From positions 10,677,176 through 10,741,175 of the forward strand of contig NW_024037056.1 in the NCBI RefSeq assembly GCF_015706575.1: a stretch of DNA of 64,000 nucleotides, read 5' to 3'. Below the pieces are notes generated by a model. That model was not told the DNA's origin. It saw only the letters and a program-made list of their open reading frames with translations, and did no database searches. Made by a program: the position numbers and the translations under genes. Every line of letters starts with the position of its first letter. Position 1 is the first letter of the stretch. The stretch is from Patiria miniata (Eukaryota; Echinodermata; Asteroidea; Valvatida; Asterinidae). Positions 47,101 to 56,986 of this stretch are shown here, piece by piece.

Positions 47101-50100
47101 AGGAACAGCCACTTATCATGGTAGTTATTTTGTCACCTCTGAACAAAGAATGGCCATTTGTCATTGAAATATTATTGCCAGCCACTTACAGAAGTAATTC
47201 CCCCCCCCCTCTGGACAAGGAAAAGCCACATATTGTGATTATTTTGCCCTCTTTCAGGACAAGGAACAGCCAATTAAAACAAATGTAATACACGATATTT
47301 TTTTATTCTCCCTTTCTGGATAAGGAACAGCCACTTACCAAGGACAGTTTTTTTAAAGTACTGTTCTCACCCAGGATGATAAACGGCATTTTATAAAAAA
47401 AAAAATTTTAAAAATTTGTTCTCCATTAGGAAAAATGGTCTCATAAGTACTCCTTTTTATTTTCTTTCTCCAGGAAGGGGAACAGCCACCTACGACGGAA
47501 CAGCTATTGCCAGCGCTGTCGTCAAGGAGTTATCAGAGACCATTAAATGTCGCACGCTCTTCTCAACTCACTATCACTCGCTGGTCGAAGAGTTTGGTCA
47601 TGATGCGAATATACGACTGGGTCACATGGTAAAAAAATTCTTAAATTTTGTTGGAGGGGGGAGGGCGTGTCCTACAGGGCGTGTCCTGTTCAAGCACGGA
47701 GTCAATAATTTGATATTAAATGTTCAGCAATTTGGACCCAACAAACGTCTTCTATGTTCTTTTTGTTCAGGCCTGTATGGTGGAGAATGAAAACGAAGAC
47801 GACCCTAGCCAAGAAACCATCACGTTCCTGTACAAGTTTGCTGCGGGAGCTTGCCCAAAGAGTTACGGCTTTAACGCTGCGAAGCTAGCTGACATACCGG
47901 ATGAGGTAAGCTGGTTACCGTCAGCTCCTTATATTGCATTCCTGGTTAAACAGGGTACCAGGGAAAATTGTACCAATCTTTTGTTTTATATCGTGTATAT
48001 CTGTTCAACAGAGATGCCACTTTTCCGGTTTTAACCGGAATTCCGGTTTTTAAAAAAAATCTCACAAAATTCCGGTTTTTCCGGCCGTCAAATTAACCAG
48101 AAAAAGAGAAGAAAAACTGTGGAAATGCGTTGATTTTTACCTCGATTTAGTACATTTAGGCGCACGCATGGCACAACGTTGTTCGTTGAAGTAGTCTTAA
48201 AAACAGTCTTTGTGTATGTTGTTGCCGAGCCTGCATGCGATACAAACGGCCAACGTACTTAATTGCACACAGTATACAACGGCGCCTCGCGCGTGCTTCA
48301 CCGCGTGCGGGCGTGTTGTGTGCTAAGCACACGTAGCATTCAGCCTGGAAATCAAGTCTATCATTTCAGCTATCGGTGGTTTCCGATCGCAGTGATTATG
48401 TGAATACAAAAAATGCGGGTACCAACCATGTTTTCGTTGAGCGCATCGCGTAGTGCAAGGATCATGTACACCGACAGCAGTGTTGTGGAATCATGCATGT
48501 TTCGTGTCGAATATTACGTTGGAAATTCGGGTAGGCAGAATAAATATTAGGATGGAAAAAGTCAAAGTGATTGAACGAACCGACAGCTTTCAAGGCCATA
48601 GAAGCAAAATTAAAAAAATAAACAGAACTTGGCTTGGCTACAAGATAAAGATGACAGCGGGGACTTTGTGTCGGACACGGAGTGGCTTTTTCACACACAC
48701 AAAAGTCCGTTTTTTTCAAGCAGCCGTTCCGGTTTTTTTCAAGCAGACCCAGTTCCGTTTTTTTCAAGCAGACCCTGTGGCATCTCTGGTTCAAAGACGG
48801 CAGTGTGAAATTCAGAAGCCAGGTCTGGATAAGAATTGGTTTACTATGGGCTCCTTGCGCCAACCAAAGAGGGCGCCCTTTTACCTAGCAACGACGTCCC
48901 ATGGGCGAGACACATACATTTCGCTGGTTGATGTGCGCACACCGTTCCTTGTGTGTGACGCATGCACACCAGGGATTTGTACTATGTACACGCAGTGGCC
49001 GCACTTGGCGGCCAAATATTGCAGTCAGGCAAGATGGCGTCGTTCGGTCACCCCCAACTATACTTTCTTTGCCGATGAGAAGGTAGTTGTGAACGGAGCG
49101 GATAGTGTGTACCGAGTATAGATCAGTGTGGAGTGACGTCATCCGATGAAAACATCGATTCATTTGCACGCCAGTTTTCATCGGTTGCTATGTGTCACCA
49201 TTCAGCACTCCAGACTCAAGAACCATTGAGTTTCAAGAACATAGGTCTGGGAACTAGATAAGCCAATGTAAAAAAATCCCGGATGTCCGCTCCCACCTAT
49301 TGATCTTGTTTGCATTCAAAAATTGATTTTGTGTGACTTATACATGGACAATTTTAAAGCAAAAGAGTCTACTCTGAGATATTAAATTTGGTTAAACAGT
49401 GACAATGCACAAATGATTTTCTGGGTCAATTTAAAACAATGGGCCGGCTTCTTGATGAAACAAGGGTAAAGGTGTACAGTAAACTCCGGCTAAACGGACA
49501 TCGTACAACTCGTCAAATCGCTCAATTCGGCCGTCTGACTAAAGTCCCGATTGTCCGTAATGCATTTCCATTGAATTTTTTATTTCTAAGTCGGCTTTTA
49601 TAAGTCGCCATTTCGCTCAAGTCGTTGTGCTACTCTCAGTCCCCTTTCCATAAAAAGCATTACAAAATCCTTTGTGTAAGTCGGCATTCAACAAATCACG
49701 CATTGGCATCGACTTCCTGTACTGCGGTTGGCAAAGTGTCGAGTGAAAAGTGGTTTCGCACGGCCCGTGATCGCTGCATGCATCGGTGTCGAAAAAGGGT
49801 GTCCTGCTCGCATATGTATCGTGAGCACATCAATACAAGTGTTCCCTCTAGGCTGTGCGCATGCGCTCTGTCCATTTTGGGGGTCATCTTATTGAATGAC
49901 TACTGCTGCAGTCAATGCGTGCGTGGTATATACCGGACCACGCACGCATTTCATTCGTCACTGTGCACGTACACTTGTATCGTGGTCTCCACTATCAATA
50001 CCCAAAACGTGATGATACAATTCGAGGATTAATTTGCTGGATTCAACCCAAGCATTAAGGAGATAATCCAGGGTAAATCGAAGCCAATTAGTGCAATGAA

Positions 50101-50851
50101 TCATGTGTGCAAAAGACCATTCATGTAAGTCGGCAAAATGACGACTTACAGCAGATATCGGCAACAAATTCGTAAGTCAACAAATTCTCGGGTCACGAGA
50201 GTTCCAACTTAGCTAGAGTTTACTGTAGTTTAGGACACCTCTATTTTTCACTAGTTCCGCTCAAAAAATGACTTTTGCAAAATGACCGTCAGTTCCAAAG
50301 GACTTAACTAGCCTCAAGCAATCTTTAAAAAAAAATAGATTAACTCAAGGTTTTGTATAAGATTTAATCAGTACTTTGCAACTTTCCTACCTGTTTTAGC
50401 AGTTAGAGACGTGCGAGTACCTCACTACACAATCTTTTCGTTCTCTTGTATGGGAACGGAGTTCTGACCTGCACTTTTACTGAACAGTGCAGGGACATGA
50501 AGAAAGCAAGAAGTTGCAAGTTCTCACATGTGTTGCTAGGATATAGCGCCCTCTGTTGTCATGAACAAAAAGGACAGGCTGGCTATCTAGGCATTGAATA
50601 ACCCATCAATTTTATGTTCAATTCTTGATTTTCTTTTTAAAAAACAAGATTGCTAAAAAATATTTATAGATTTTGTTACTTTTAATGTCTTTTATTTTTT
50701 ATTTCAGATTGTGATGGTGGCTAGAAAGAAGGCGCACGATTTTGAGAGGTCCGCCGACAGACTCAAGGCATTCAGAACACTGCAGAGACTGGGTCCGGGC
50801 CCAGACTTGGCCAAGACTTTGAAGACCATGCAACAGATGATCCAGGGGTAA
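30997..50851 (+). CDS. MSH6: DNA mismatch repair protein MSH6 (29 exons, complete)
   Basis: Exons: 30997-31168, 31938-32112, 32942-33132, 33226-33414, 34000-34112, 35065-35271, 35664-35752, 36495-36582, 36695-36754, 37596-37670, 37872-38007, 38711-38776, 39404-39552, 39729-39800, 40807-41050, 41721-41920, 42559-42731, 42851-42949, 43376-43552, 43735-43819, 44140-44295, 44413-44645, 44744-44876, 45329-45427, 45523-45736, 46938-47027, 47474-47628, 47771-47905, 50708-50851. The total is 4119 nt, 1372 aa, close to human MSH6 (1360). It partners MSH2 in MutS-alpha to bind base mismatches and small loops and signal repair by ATP cycling in the nucleus. It has a PCNA-binding-like N-terminus, PWWP domain, acidic/basic linker, mismatch-binding Phe-Tyr-Glu, lever and clamp, and MutS ATPase. 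No frameshift or premature stop was found. An E2F site lies at -76. Confidence 0.97.
32137..32445 (+). repeat. tRNA-derived SINE (full-looking)
   Basis: Pol III head with A-box-like TGGCCTAGCTGTTAAGAGC and B box GGGTTCGAGCCC (32219-32230). A conserved body follows that includes CTTCGGATGGGACGTAAAGC. Located in MSH6 intron 2, sense orientation. Confidence 0.75.
32575..32760 (+). repeat. Second SINE-type repeat
   Basis: Contains GGTTCTAATCC (B-box-like) and GTCCTTGGGCAACCCACATC, matching in reverse the SINE at 1680-1870. A G homopolymer (32743-32752) follows. MSH6 intron 2. Confidence 0.6.
32942..35752 (+). CDS. MSH6: MSH6 exons 3-7: end of PWWP and charged linker
   Basis: Exon 3 (32942-33132) finishes PWWP and ends in an acidic run. 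Exons 4 (33226-33414) and 5 (34000-34112) are Asp/Glu/Ser-rich with KKRRRI, a likely nuclear localisation signal. Exon 6 (35065-35271) is basic ([11 protein letters not shown]). Exon 7 (35664-35752) brings YEWLKDGHR, the WL motif preceding the MutS core. Such a disordered linker is normal for eukaryotic MSH6. Confidence 0.93.
33470..33920. repeat. Minisatellite, ~12-bp unit GACTTGTGATT/GACTTATGATT
   Basis: About 37 degenerate units alternating ACTTGTGATCG and ACTTATGATTG. It starts about 55 bp inside MSH6 intron 4. Preceding sequence TTCATTTGAATAGC also precedes short versions at 11385 and near 27380, so this is a dispersed family. Confidence 0.92.
34274..34990 (-). mobile_element. 3' end of a non-LTR retrotransposon (reverse-transcriptase C-terminal tail)
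   Basis: Minus-strand frame 34973-34770 reads [18 protein letters not shown], then [12 protein letters not shown] and FKNYMKTLL. This is the characteristic C-terminus of CR1/jockey-type ORF2 (NTR...GP.LWN.L...FK..LK). A 3' UTR-like AT-rich stretch follows, ending in a short repeat tail CCATAACCATAACC at 34290-34274. Flanking frames suggest frameshifts. It is a 5'-truncated dead copy in MSH6 intron 5. Confidence 0.75.
35880..36195. repeat. ~110-bp tandem repeat in MSH6 intron 7
   Basis: About two and a half units containing TAATAGTGGCTGGGCTC, AATCCTCCACTGTGCAGGAA and TACCAAGTTTCAAGGTG. No coding content is recognised; the frame through it is fortuitous. Confidence 0.88.
36495..39800 (+). CDS. 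MSH6: MSH6 exons 8-14: mismatch-binding and connector domains
   Basis: Exon 8 (36495-36582) [10 protein letters not shown]; exon 9 (36695-36754) [13 protein letters not shown]; exon 10 (37596-37670) [12 protein letters not shown] with the mismatch-wedging Phe-Tyr-Glu at residues 432-434, the same numbers as human; exon 11 (37872-38007) [15 protein letters not shown] and [13 protein letters not shown]; exon 12 (38711-38776) [12 protein letters not shown]; exon 13 (39404-39552) [15 protein letters not shown]; exon 14 (39729-39800) [19 protein letters not shown]. All conserved MutS I/II blocks are present. Confidence 0.97.
36880..37535. mobile_element. Foldback element containing a captured piece of MSH6 exon 8
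   Basis: Arms pair from AAAGTCCACACTCATT (left, about 36899) with AATGAGTGTGGACTTT (right, about 37496) inward to a centre near 37200. The left arm alone carries about 55 bp (36929-36981) copied from the intron 7/exon 8 junction (36478-36532). MSH6 intron 9. Confidence 0.8.
38048..38335. mobile_element. Half copy of the TA-flanked foldback MITE
   Basis: Matches the right half of the element at 3975-4476, ending CGCCCTG at 38335 followed by TA. Only the central loop of the left arm remains. It lies about 40 bp downstream of the MSH6 exon 11 donor. Confidence 0.8.
40045..40125 (-). repeat. tRNA-like SINE head in MSH6 intron 14
   Basis: Minus strand reads GACCCGGGTTCGATTCCCG (40073-40055) as B box and GGGGAGTTAGGTTGGC near 40118-40103 in A-box position. 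Flanked by AAACCC-rich repeat body. Confidence 0.5.
40807..44876 (+). CDS. MSH6: MSH6 exons 15-23: lever and clamp (MutS III/IV)
   Basis: Exon 15 (40807-41050) includes [15 protein letters not shown] and an acidic Gly-rich insertion. Exon 16 (41721-41920) [20 protein letters not shown]; exon 17 (42559-42731) [19 protein letters not shown]; exon 18 (42851-42949) [14 protein letters not shown]; exon 19 (43376-43552) [19 protein letters not shown]; exon 20 (43735-43819); exon 21 (44140-44295) [12 protein letters not shown]; exon 22 (44413-44645) [17 protein letters not shown]; exon 23 (44744-44876) [12 protein letters not shown]. Order and phases are as expected of MSH6. Confidence 0.97.
41929..42425. 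repeat. Minisatellite, ~20-bp unit GAATATGTAATAAAGACTTA
   Basis: About 22 units, starting 9 bp after the MSH6 exon 16 donor (GT 41921-41922). Reverse-strand frames give repeated Tyr-Ile-Phe and are artefacts. Confidence 0.94.
42975..43170. repeat. Imperfect tandem duplication in MSH6 intron 18
   Basis: Blocks CTTGGTATAGTTCCCTAGGT and TGGCACCAGACTGT at 42989-43051 recur at 43104-43168, spacing ~115 bp. The first unit lies 40 bp inside the intron. Confidence 0.75.
45329..50851 (+). CDS. MSH6: MSH6 exons 24-29: ATPase domain and C-terminus
   Basis: Exon 24 (45329-45427) [11 protein letters not shown]; exon 25 (45523-45736) Walker [10 protein letters not shown] at residues 1147-1155; exon 26 (46938-47027) signature [15 protein letters not shown] and Walker B VLMDELG (Asp-Glu at about 1226-1227); exon 27 (47474-47628) [13 protein letters not shown] and STHYHSL; exon 28 (47771-47905) [16 protein letters not shown]; exon 29 (50708-50851) a 47-codon helical tail used for MSH2 dimerisation, then TAA. 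All catalytic residues are intact. Intron 25 carries duplicated exon-25 edges, intron 26 decayed exon-27 edges, and intron 28 two MITEs. Confidence 0.97.
45648..46160 (+). repeat. Triplicated MSH6 exon 25 edge with donor
   Basis: The last 89 nt of exon 25 (45648-45736) recur at 45852-45940 and 46030-46117, each followed by ~50-90 bp of the same intron start (GAGTTGGGTTGGGTTGCAC). Donors are GTGAGT, GTGAGT and GCGAGT. Both copies share changes absent from the exon (for example CGAGG to TGAGG), so copy 3 derives from copy 2 or the reverse. Confidence 0.95.
47085..47480 (+). repeat. Decayed tandem copies of the MSH6 exon 27 acceptor edge
   Basis: Units resembling CTTTCTCCAGGAAGGGGAAC with following AGCCACCTAC occur at about 47100, 47143, 47210, 47257 and 47314 (AGGAACAGCCACTTA, ACAAAGAATGGCCAT, GACAAGGAAAAGCCAC, GGACAAGGAACAGCCA, GGATAAGGAACAGCCAC), before the true exon start at 47474. 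Only the 47257 unit keeps CTTTCAG. Confidence 0.75.
48010..48793. mobile_element. hAT-like MITE in MSH6 intron 28
   Basis: Termini CAGAGATGCCAC and GTGGCATCTCTG are perfect inverses of the CAGAGATGCC type common in hAT elements. GTTCAA flanks both sides (only 6 of the expected 8 bp). Inside are clusters of TTCCGGTTTTT and CCGTTTTTTTCAAGCAGAC. No transposase; a 222-codon frame overlapping it is fortuitous. Confidence 0.65.
49477..50225. mobile_element. pogo/Tigger-like MITE
   Basis: Ends CAGTAAACTCCGGCTAAACGG and AGCTAGAGTTTACTG, flanked by TA (49475-49476 and 50226-50227). CAGTAAACTC is typical of pogo-group elements. About 749 bp, no transposase. MSH6 intron 28. Confidence 0.8.
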
Positions 50852-51153
50852 ATGGGCTAGAATGGATGGGGTTAAAGGTGATATGTGACTATGTCAAAAT
50901 CTCAGCACATTTCAAGTATGAAAAACTCCACTTTTTTTGGGGGGGGGGGGGAAGGGAGGAATTGGAAACACATGAGCTCAGTACTTTGGCCAGTCAAAAG
51001 TTTGGCAACTTTTCTTTCGAGTATTTTTGTTTTTCATTTAGTTTGCTGTAAGTAAAAAGCGCTAACATCTATGCAAGTTTTCGTTTACATGAAATTTCTT
51101 TGTGTCGAAGTCAGGAGACATAATTTGTTTAATTTGTTCAATGAAGCTTGTTC

Positions 51154-51159
51154 AATAAA
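51154..51159 (+). terminator. Candidate MSH6 polyadenylation hexamer
   Basis: AATAAA about 300 bp after the MSH6 stop, followed by a GT-rich stretch (GTTTTGGGAGGGTC). Position suits a 3' end but is unproven; another AATAAA lies near 51465. Confidence 0.35.
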
Positions 51160-53232
51160 CAAGTTTTGGGAGGGTCTTTTTTTGGCCCAATTTTCATGGT
51201 TAAACTATGGTTGAAAATTTTCAAAAAAAAGGAAAATGTATTCATTGTTGCAAAATGGTATTTCGCGGTGAAGCAGTTATAAAGATACGTGAATGAATCA
51301 ATTTTTCTTTTGCCTTTTTTTTTCAAAATTTTCAAATTTTGTGAATTATTTTCAGTTTGGTGAGGTAATTGTTCAATAATTCAATGTAATTAGGAAAAAA
51401 ATCTTCCATTTTTCTAAATTGTAAAAACCATTGTGCATTTCATTAACCATCTGCTTTGATAAAAATAAAAGAATGAAAAAATCAATTTCCTTGTACTTTG
51501 TAGCTGCTCCAATTTACAGGTTGAGGTGTATATATACATGTATATATATATATATATTTCATCTCTTTTTTCCACAATTTTGTTTTGAAAAGGAAGGTTA
51601 ACTGATACCTTCTTTCTGCTAAACAATTTTTTCTTATATTTTTATAATATTTACAAATGTATCTCATGTCTTTGATGATGCAAAATTTCTTTAACTTTGT
51701 ACATTTTTAACGAGAAAATCCAATGAAAAATTGAAAGAGAAACGAGACACAAGCCTTGCAAACAAATATCAATGACTTTGCCACCAGTTGTTTCAATTTC
51801 AAACATTTTTTAATAAATATTTGGTGAATTAAAACAATCTCCATCCCCTCCGAACGTTGATAAAAAAGAAATTAAAATCAGCACTGCACTTAAACGGGTC
51901 AAATTAAAAAAAAAATACAGCAACTGCTTTACAGAAAGATTGCTCTAAAACTATCTACAAAGATTGTCAAAGTGGCATAATTGATAAGGTCCCGTCTCAG
52001 TTCATATCCGGGACGAATCCGGACAAGTTGCGGACTTTGTATCGGGTACAAGTTGCAGGATTCTAAACAACTTTCCCGCAATGAAGTTATCAGTATTGGT
52101 GAGTCAAGAAGTTGCTAATGAAAATTTCCCCGGAACATGTCCGGGACAAATGCAGAGCTTCTTTCGGTCAGAGTGAATGATTCTACCCACAACTTGTCCG
52201 GAACTCGTCCCAGATTTGAATTGAGACGAGCCCCAAGTAAACAATATTATGGACTTATTTTAATTTCAGGAATGGAGTTGAATGTCCAACATCTTTGTAA
52301 AAAGTGCGACAAGTTTTTCGGTCCAACATTTGGTAATGAGCATTAACGGTCAAAAATTGACATTCTTAACTGAGGAATTACATTTGATTCCTTATTCAAG
52401 TTATGACAAATGAACTGTGGACGCATTTTTAGGATGACTGTGGAAATGATATCCCTGCATACATCTTTTTTTCCTTTTTGAACAGAAATATCTCGACCAT
52501 AGGCTTCAAAGCATCAACCAATCTTTCATCTGCGAACAATTTCATCCATTTCAAAAGAAAAATATTTTTGGGAGGTCCGTACATACTTGGCGTGAATGCA
52601 AATACGAAGGCAAATTTGTGACATACATGTACATGAACAGCACATACTCAAATGCAATAAGCCAGATCAGTATTCCAAAATAGTCTGGTGCACGACAAGA
52701 TTCAACGATTTATTTTTCGGGATAACTGCGGCAGATGAATGCACACAAGGCTACGGGGGACGTGGTAACCGAATTGGCATTCTGTGTAATATTTCATGCA
52801 ATCGAAAAAAGAGATTGAAAGTTTCATTCGCACAAAAGTTTGGACACACAAACGCCAACATGTAAAAACACTTCGCTGTCCAAACATTTTTTTGCAAAAC
52901 GTTACTTCAGAACATGATGATCTCTTCAACTTTGCTGGTACCTCGATATGCTTTTGCACGCATACGATGAAATGTTTATCCCGAAAGAAAAATCGTCAAA
53001 TGTTGATGTGCACATGTTCAGTTGGAATTTACTAAACTGGCTTATTTCACAAACGTTGAAACACATTTCAACTCCGTCGAATCTAATTCTTTCCAACTGT
53101 TTCCTGACTCAAATTCACTTCTAGTTTGCATTCACTGGAAGTACAAACCAGACTTTCTCATAAACTAAGACCAGAAAATGAACCACTTTTGTATTGTAAC
53201 TTTTTTTAACAGGCCACCATTTTCCAAAACAA

Positions 53233-53437
53233 TAAGCCTTTTCGGAGTTGCAACTGCGCGCATTCGTAACCTGTGACAACGCACATTGTTTGTCTCAAAT
53301 GCCCTTTGACAGTACCCACAATGCACAAACAGCCTTTTTGTAAAGTCAGTGGCGCGATGATGTCAAAGGGCATTTGAGACAAACAATGCGCGTTGTCACA
53401 GGTTACAAATGCGCAGTTGGAACTCCGAAAAGGCTTA
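53233..53437. repeat. 205-bp palindromic MITE-like element
   Basis: TAAGCCTTTTCGGAGTTGC at 53233 pairs with its near-complement ending GGCTTA at 53437. Inner blocks ATTGTTTGTCTCAAATGCCC also pair. Target duplication not clear. Confidence 0.75.
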
Positions 53438-54119
53438 CTGCATTATTCACATTAGACTGGCACCAAGTCCTTTCATATTCTGAAAATTCTCGACCCTGAA
53501 ATACATACAATTCCCGTGTCAATAATCAAACGAACACATATCAAGTACTGTTGGAAAATCATAATTTCAACTTTAAAGATTCTCTGAACCTTAAACTTTG
53601 TAACTTCGTCATACCACATGAGTACTATAGGATATATAAAAAAAAATTCTCATAAAATTTCCAATTTCAATAAAAATTTTGGATGCCTCAAATAATTCTC
53701 CATTTAATCAATATATATAATTTGATTTATATAATTTCAGTGAAAGAGGGTTTCATACATACATAGCTTATCATTTATAAAGTACTTTGAAAATGATTGT
53801 ACTGAGAAAAGGCATTTCGTTCAATAGAATAACTGATTCTTAAAATGAAAATTAACAACTATTCAAAGTTGTTTCGTGGGTGTAGGCCTTGTGCATTATC
53901 CTAGCATTCATGACACAACACCTCAATTTTTAAGTAATTTTTTTCTGTGTTTGACACTAAAAGAGCGATACTCAAAAGATCAAAGCTTTAGATCCAATGA
54001 AAATCCCATACAAAATATCTAGGAACTGAACAACTTCTTGAATTTTGTATATTTATGAAGGAAAGAATGTTGTATCTAGACGCCACTTCAGCGGTTGTGT
54101 ACAAAGTCCATGGAGAGTC

Positions 54120-54823
54120 TAGCCTTGGTCAAGGCGCTAGTTGTTATTCATCCCGGCCGTAGCGCGGTAAACGATATCTTCGCTAGCGCTATGCATGCAG
54201 TGCATTAAACATACAGCGCGAACAGCAACCTCACGCGGCCACCATGTCTATGCAAATCAGTTGGACCCAATCTAGCGCCTTGGTTCAATCGTCGGCAAAA
54301 GCTTATGTTTTTCTTTATTTTGCGATGGATTTCTAGCGCACGACCTCGTATGCGAATACAGATAAGTGTAGGCGGGGCTAATATGTGGAGTGTCCGATCA
54401 CACCTTGGTAAATCCAGACGTCATCAAATTATTTGCAGCTATTCGCCTTTTGCGGACGTGACAGGAACCACAGTTTTTGTGCATTGGTGCCGTGTGCAGA
54501 GACACACAACGTGTACGTGTATGGATTATGTACGGTGCCACGTTTCGCTATGCAAGTTTCCACGCAACGATCGACCAATAAGAAAACGACATTTAAGGTC
54601 AGCTTAGGCTATTAACATAATGAGCACCACCCCTAAAACCTCACGTGGACGATTGAACCAAGGCGCTAGATTGGGTCCAACTGATTTGCATAGACATGGT
54701 GGCCGCGTGAGGTCACTGCTCGTGCTGTATGTTTAATGCACTGCATGCATAGCGCTAGCGAGGATATCTTTTACCGCGCTACGGCCGCGGGATGAATAAC
54801 AACTAGCGCCTTGACCAAGGCTA
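54120..54823. mobile_element. Mutator-type element with ~180-bp terminal inverted repeats
   Basis: TAGCCTTGGTCAAGGCGCTAG at 54120 and its complement ending at 54823, with long GC-richer arms (to about 54295 and from about 54630) around a ~330-bp middle. A perfect 9-bp target duplication TGGAGAGTC occupies 54111-54119 and 54824-54832. No transposase ORF. Confidence 0.88.
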
Positions 54824-56986
54824 TGGAGAGTCAAGAACTTTTTTAAAGTATTTCCTAACACAATTGGAAATGTTTCTCAGTCCCAGACTCATATCTTTTC
54901 AACAATTTTGCAATGAATGACCTATACTGAGACGATCTAAGAAGAAAAAAAGTGGCGTCAGGTTGCAGCATTCTTTCCTTCATGAATGCTGAAATAGTAT
55001 TGGCAGTACCTTTTCAATCCATGGGCAGTAACAATTTAAAGTATCAATTTAGTCAAAAATCAACCATATTTTGTTAACTTCACAAATTATTTCCATTACA
55101 AAACCACCTGGGTTAATATAGGTCTGAATATCCATAAATCATATGTACTTGATAACATAAAACCTTGGCAGGGTTGATACATTTTTTTTTGGCTTGGTCA
55201 AAAACATTTGGCAACTCTCGACTCTTTCGACCAACGTAATGCTGCAATGAAATGTTGTAAATACGCACAACTTAAAAAGAGTGTAAGTGATTTTACTGGC
55301 TACATGGCATTGGTAATAAACTGACAAGCAAAAGCAGATTGTAAAACCTGAAAAGAAAAATCTAAGTACTGGCCTAAAGTATTATGTGGCTATTTTATGT
55401 ACTGTACATGTAACTAAAATCAAAAGTACTACAGTTTTTCGTGATTTCTGATTCCACTGGAAAACCTTCCCCAGAAAAACCTTAAATATCATGGCACAAG
55501 AGATAAAAAAAAGTATCTTCCTATAAGCTATTCCCCCTTCACCAAATGGAATCTCCCACCCAAAATAAAAGTCACCAATTGCCTTTTTTTTTGGTAAAAT
55601 TTTTCATAAAATTCTTATTGCAATACAAAACGTGGGTGCAACCATTTTGTATCACGTTAAAGTTGAACTATGTACAATTGATAGTATTTACACAAAACTT
55701 CCATTTTTTTTTGTACATATATTGTCAACAATTTCATACGTGCATATGTATAAACCGGAATCTTAAAGAGTTTTTGTACAGTAAAACGGAAAAGGAGATT
55801 TTTTTGGCATGTTGTCTCAGAAAGACTGCCATAAAGTAATATAAAATGAACTCAACACCTTGATTCTAAAAATGAAAATCCATGCTGTCTAGTTCCCTAA
55901 CAGTATGGTAAAAAAATAACACTTATTAAGATGGCACAGGTATCTGACTACTCTTTGTACTCTTTTGAAATATTTTGCGATCAAAGACCAATTTCACATT
56001 CCTGCTTAACAAAAGATATGTTACGCAAAACTCAGCGGGGAACCAGTAACAAGCAGTATACATTGTACATCCCATTACAATTTGGCTGGTAACCTGGTTT
56101 TGTTTAGCAAATTATTCTGTGCTTAGCAGGTTAATGAAATAGAATAAACATTGGACAACTAAACATCAATACAATTTGATTGCAATAAAACTCAACAACA
56201 TTGACCCTGTAAAATATTGCAAATCTCTCAGGGGTTGACTTAAAACTGTGGCTCCATCTCTAGAGATGGAGCCAAGGCTGGAGACTGAAGCCGCGATTTC
56301 GCAACGCCTCGTATCATTTTATAACGAATCAATGAAACAGTTGAAGCATAAATTTATGAAGCAGTGAAGGAATGGGCAGCAGCACGCAAAGTTGCCGTTG
56401 ATGGCAAAGCAAATTTAAAATGTTGAATCATAAACATATTTTAAGAAAAGCATTTGTCACGCAAGTATATACACGTATGTCATGTATGTATGGCTATATA
56501 CTTAAATAAAAGTTGCCAATGCTGACATTTTATAGCAAGCAGTAAACGGGCTCAAAAGAGAATATTGCATGGAAAAAAATGGCAGAATAATTCTTGTGAA
56601 AATTACATTCAAACAGTGTTGAACATTTTTACAGTAATACTGTCGGAGCAAAGCCACTAAAATTTTAGATGGGAACACAATACTGATAAACGGGAAGTTA
56701 TCTTTCAATATTCCAGAAGATCATGACAAGTTCTGTCTGGTTCTAGCTGGTTCCGACCAGTTCTGGCTAGTTTAACTAGTTTTGTCCAGTTCATGAAGGA
56801 AGATGTACATGTAATATAACATTTTTATCCCCATGCATTTTTTTGTTGGGAGGGAAAAATCATATTTCTTTCGCTGAGGGAAAAATCATATTTCTTTCTC
56901 TGTTGGTAATCAATCTCTTGGCATCGCTACTGGACAGAACCAGTTCAAACCAGCCAGATCCAGTCAGAACAGGTTACGGAGCATCC

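Larger units (their letters stand above)
50852..56986. other. Convergent intergenic region between MSH6 and CAP-Gly gene
   Basis: No coding exon recognised on either strand. Holds both 3' UTRs, a G homopolymer (50939-50951), AT microsatellite (51541-51556), a 205-bp palindrome (53233-53437) and a Mutator-like foldback (54120-54823). Remaining sequence is unannotated AT-rich DNA. Confidence 0.6.

Noticed and set aside
48453..49121. 222-codon plus-strand frame in MSH6 intron 28
   Set aside because: Overlaps a hAT-like MITE, has no recognisable domain and no codon-usage support.
49625..50032. 135-codon frame
   Set aside because: Lies wholly inside the pogo-like MITE and does not resemble a transposase.
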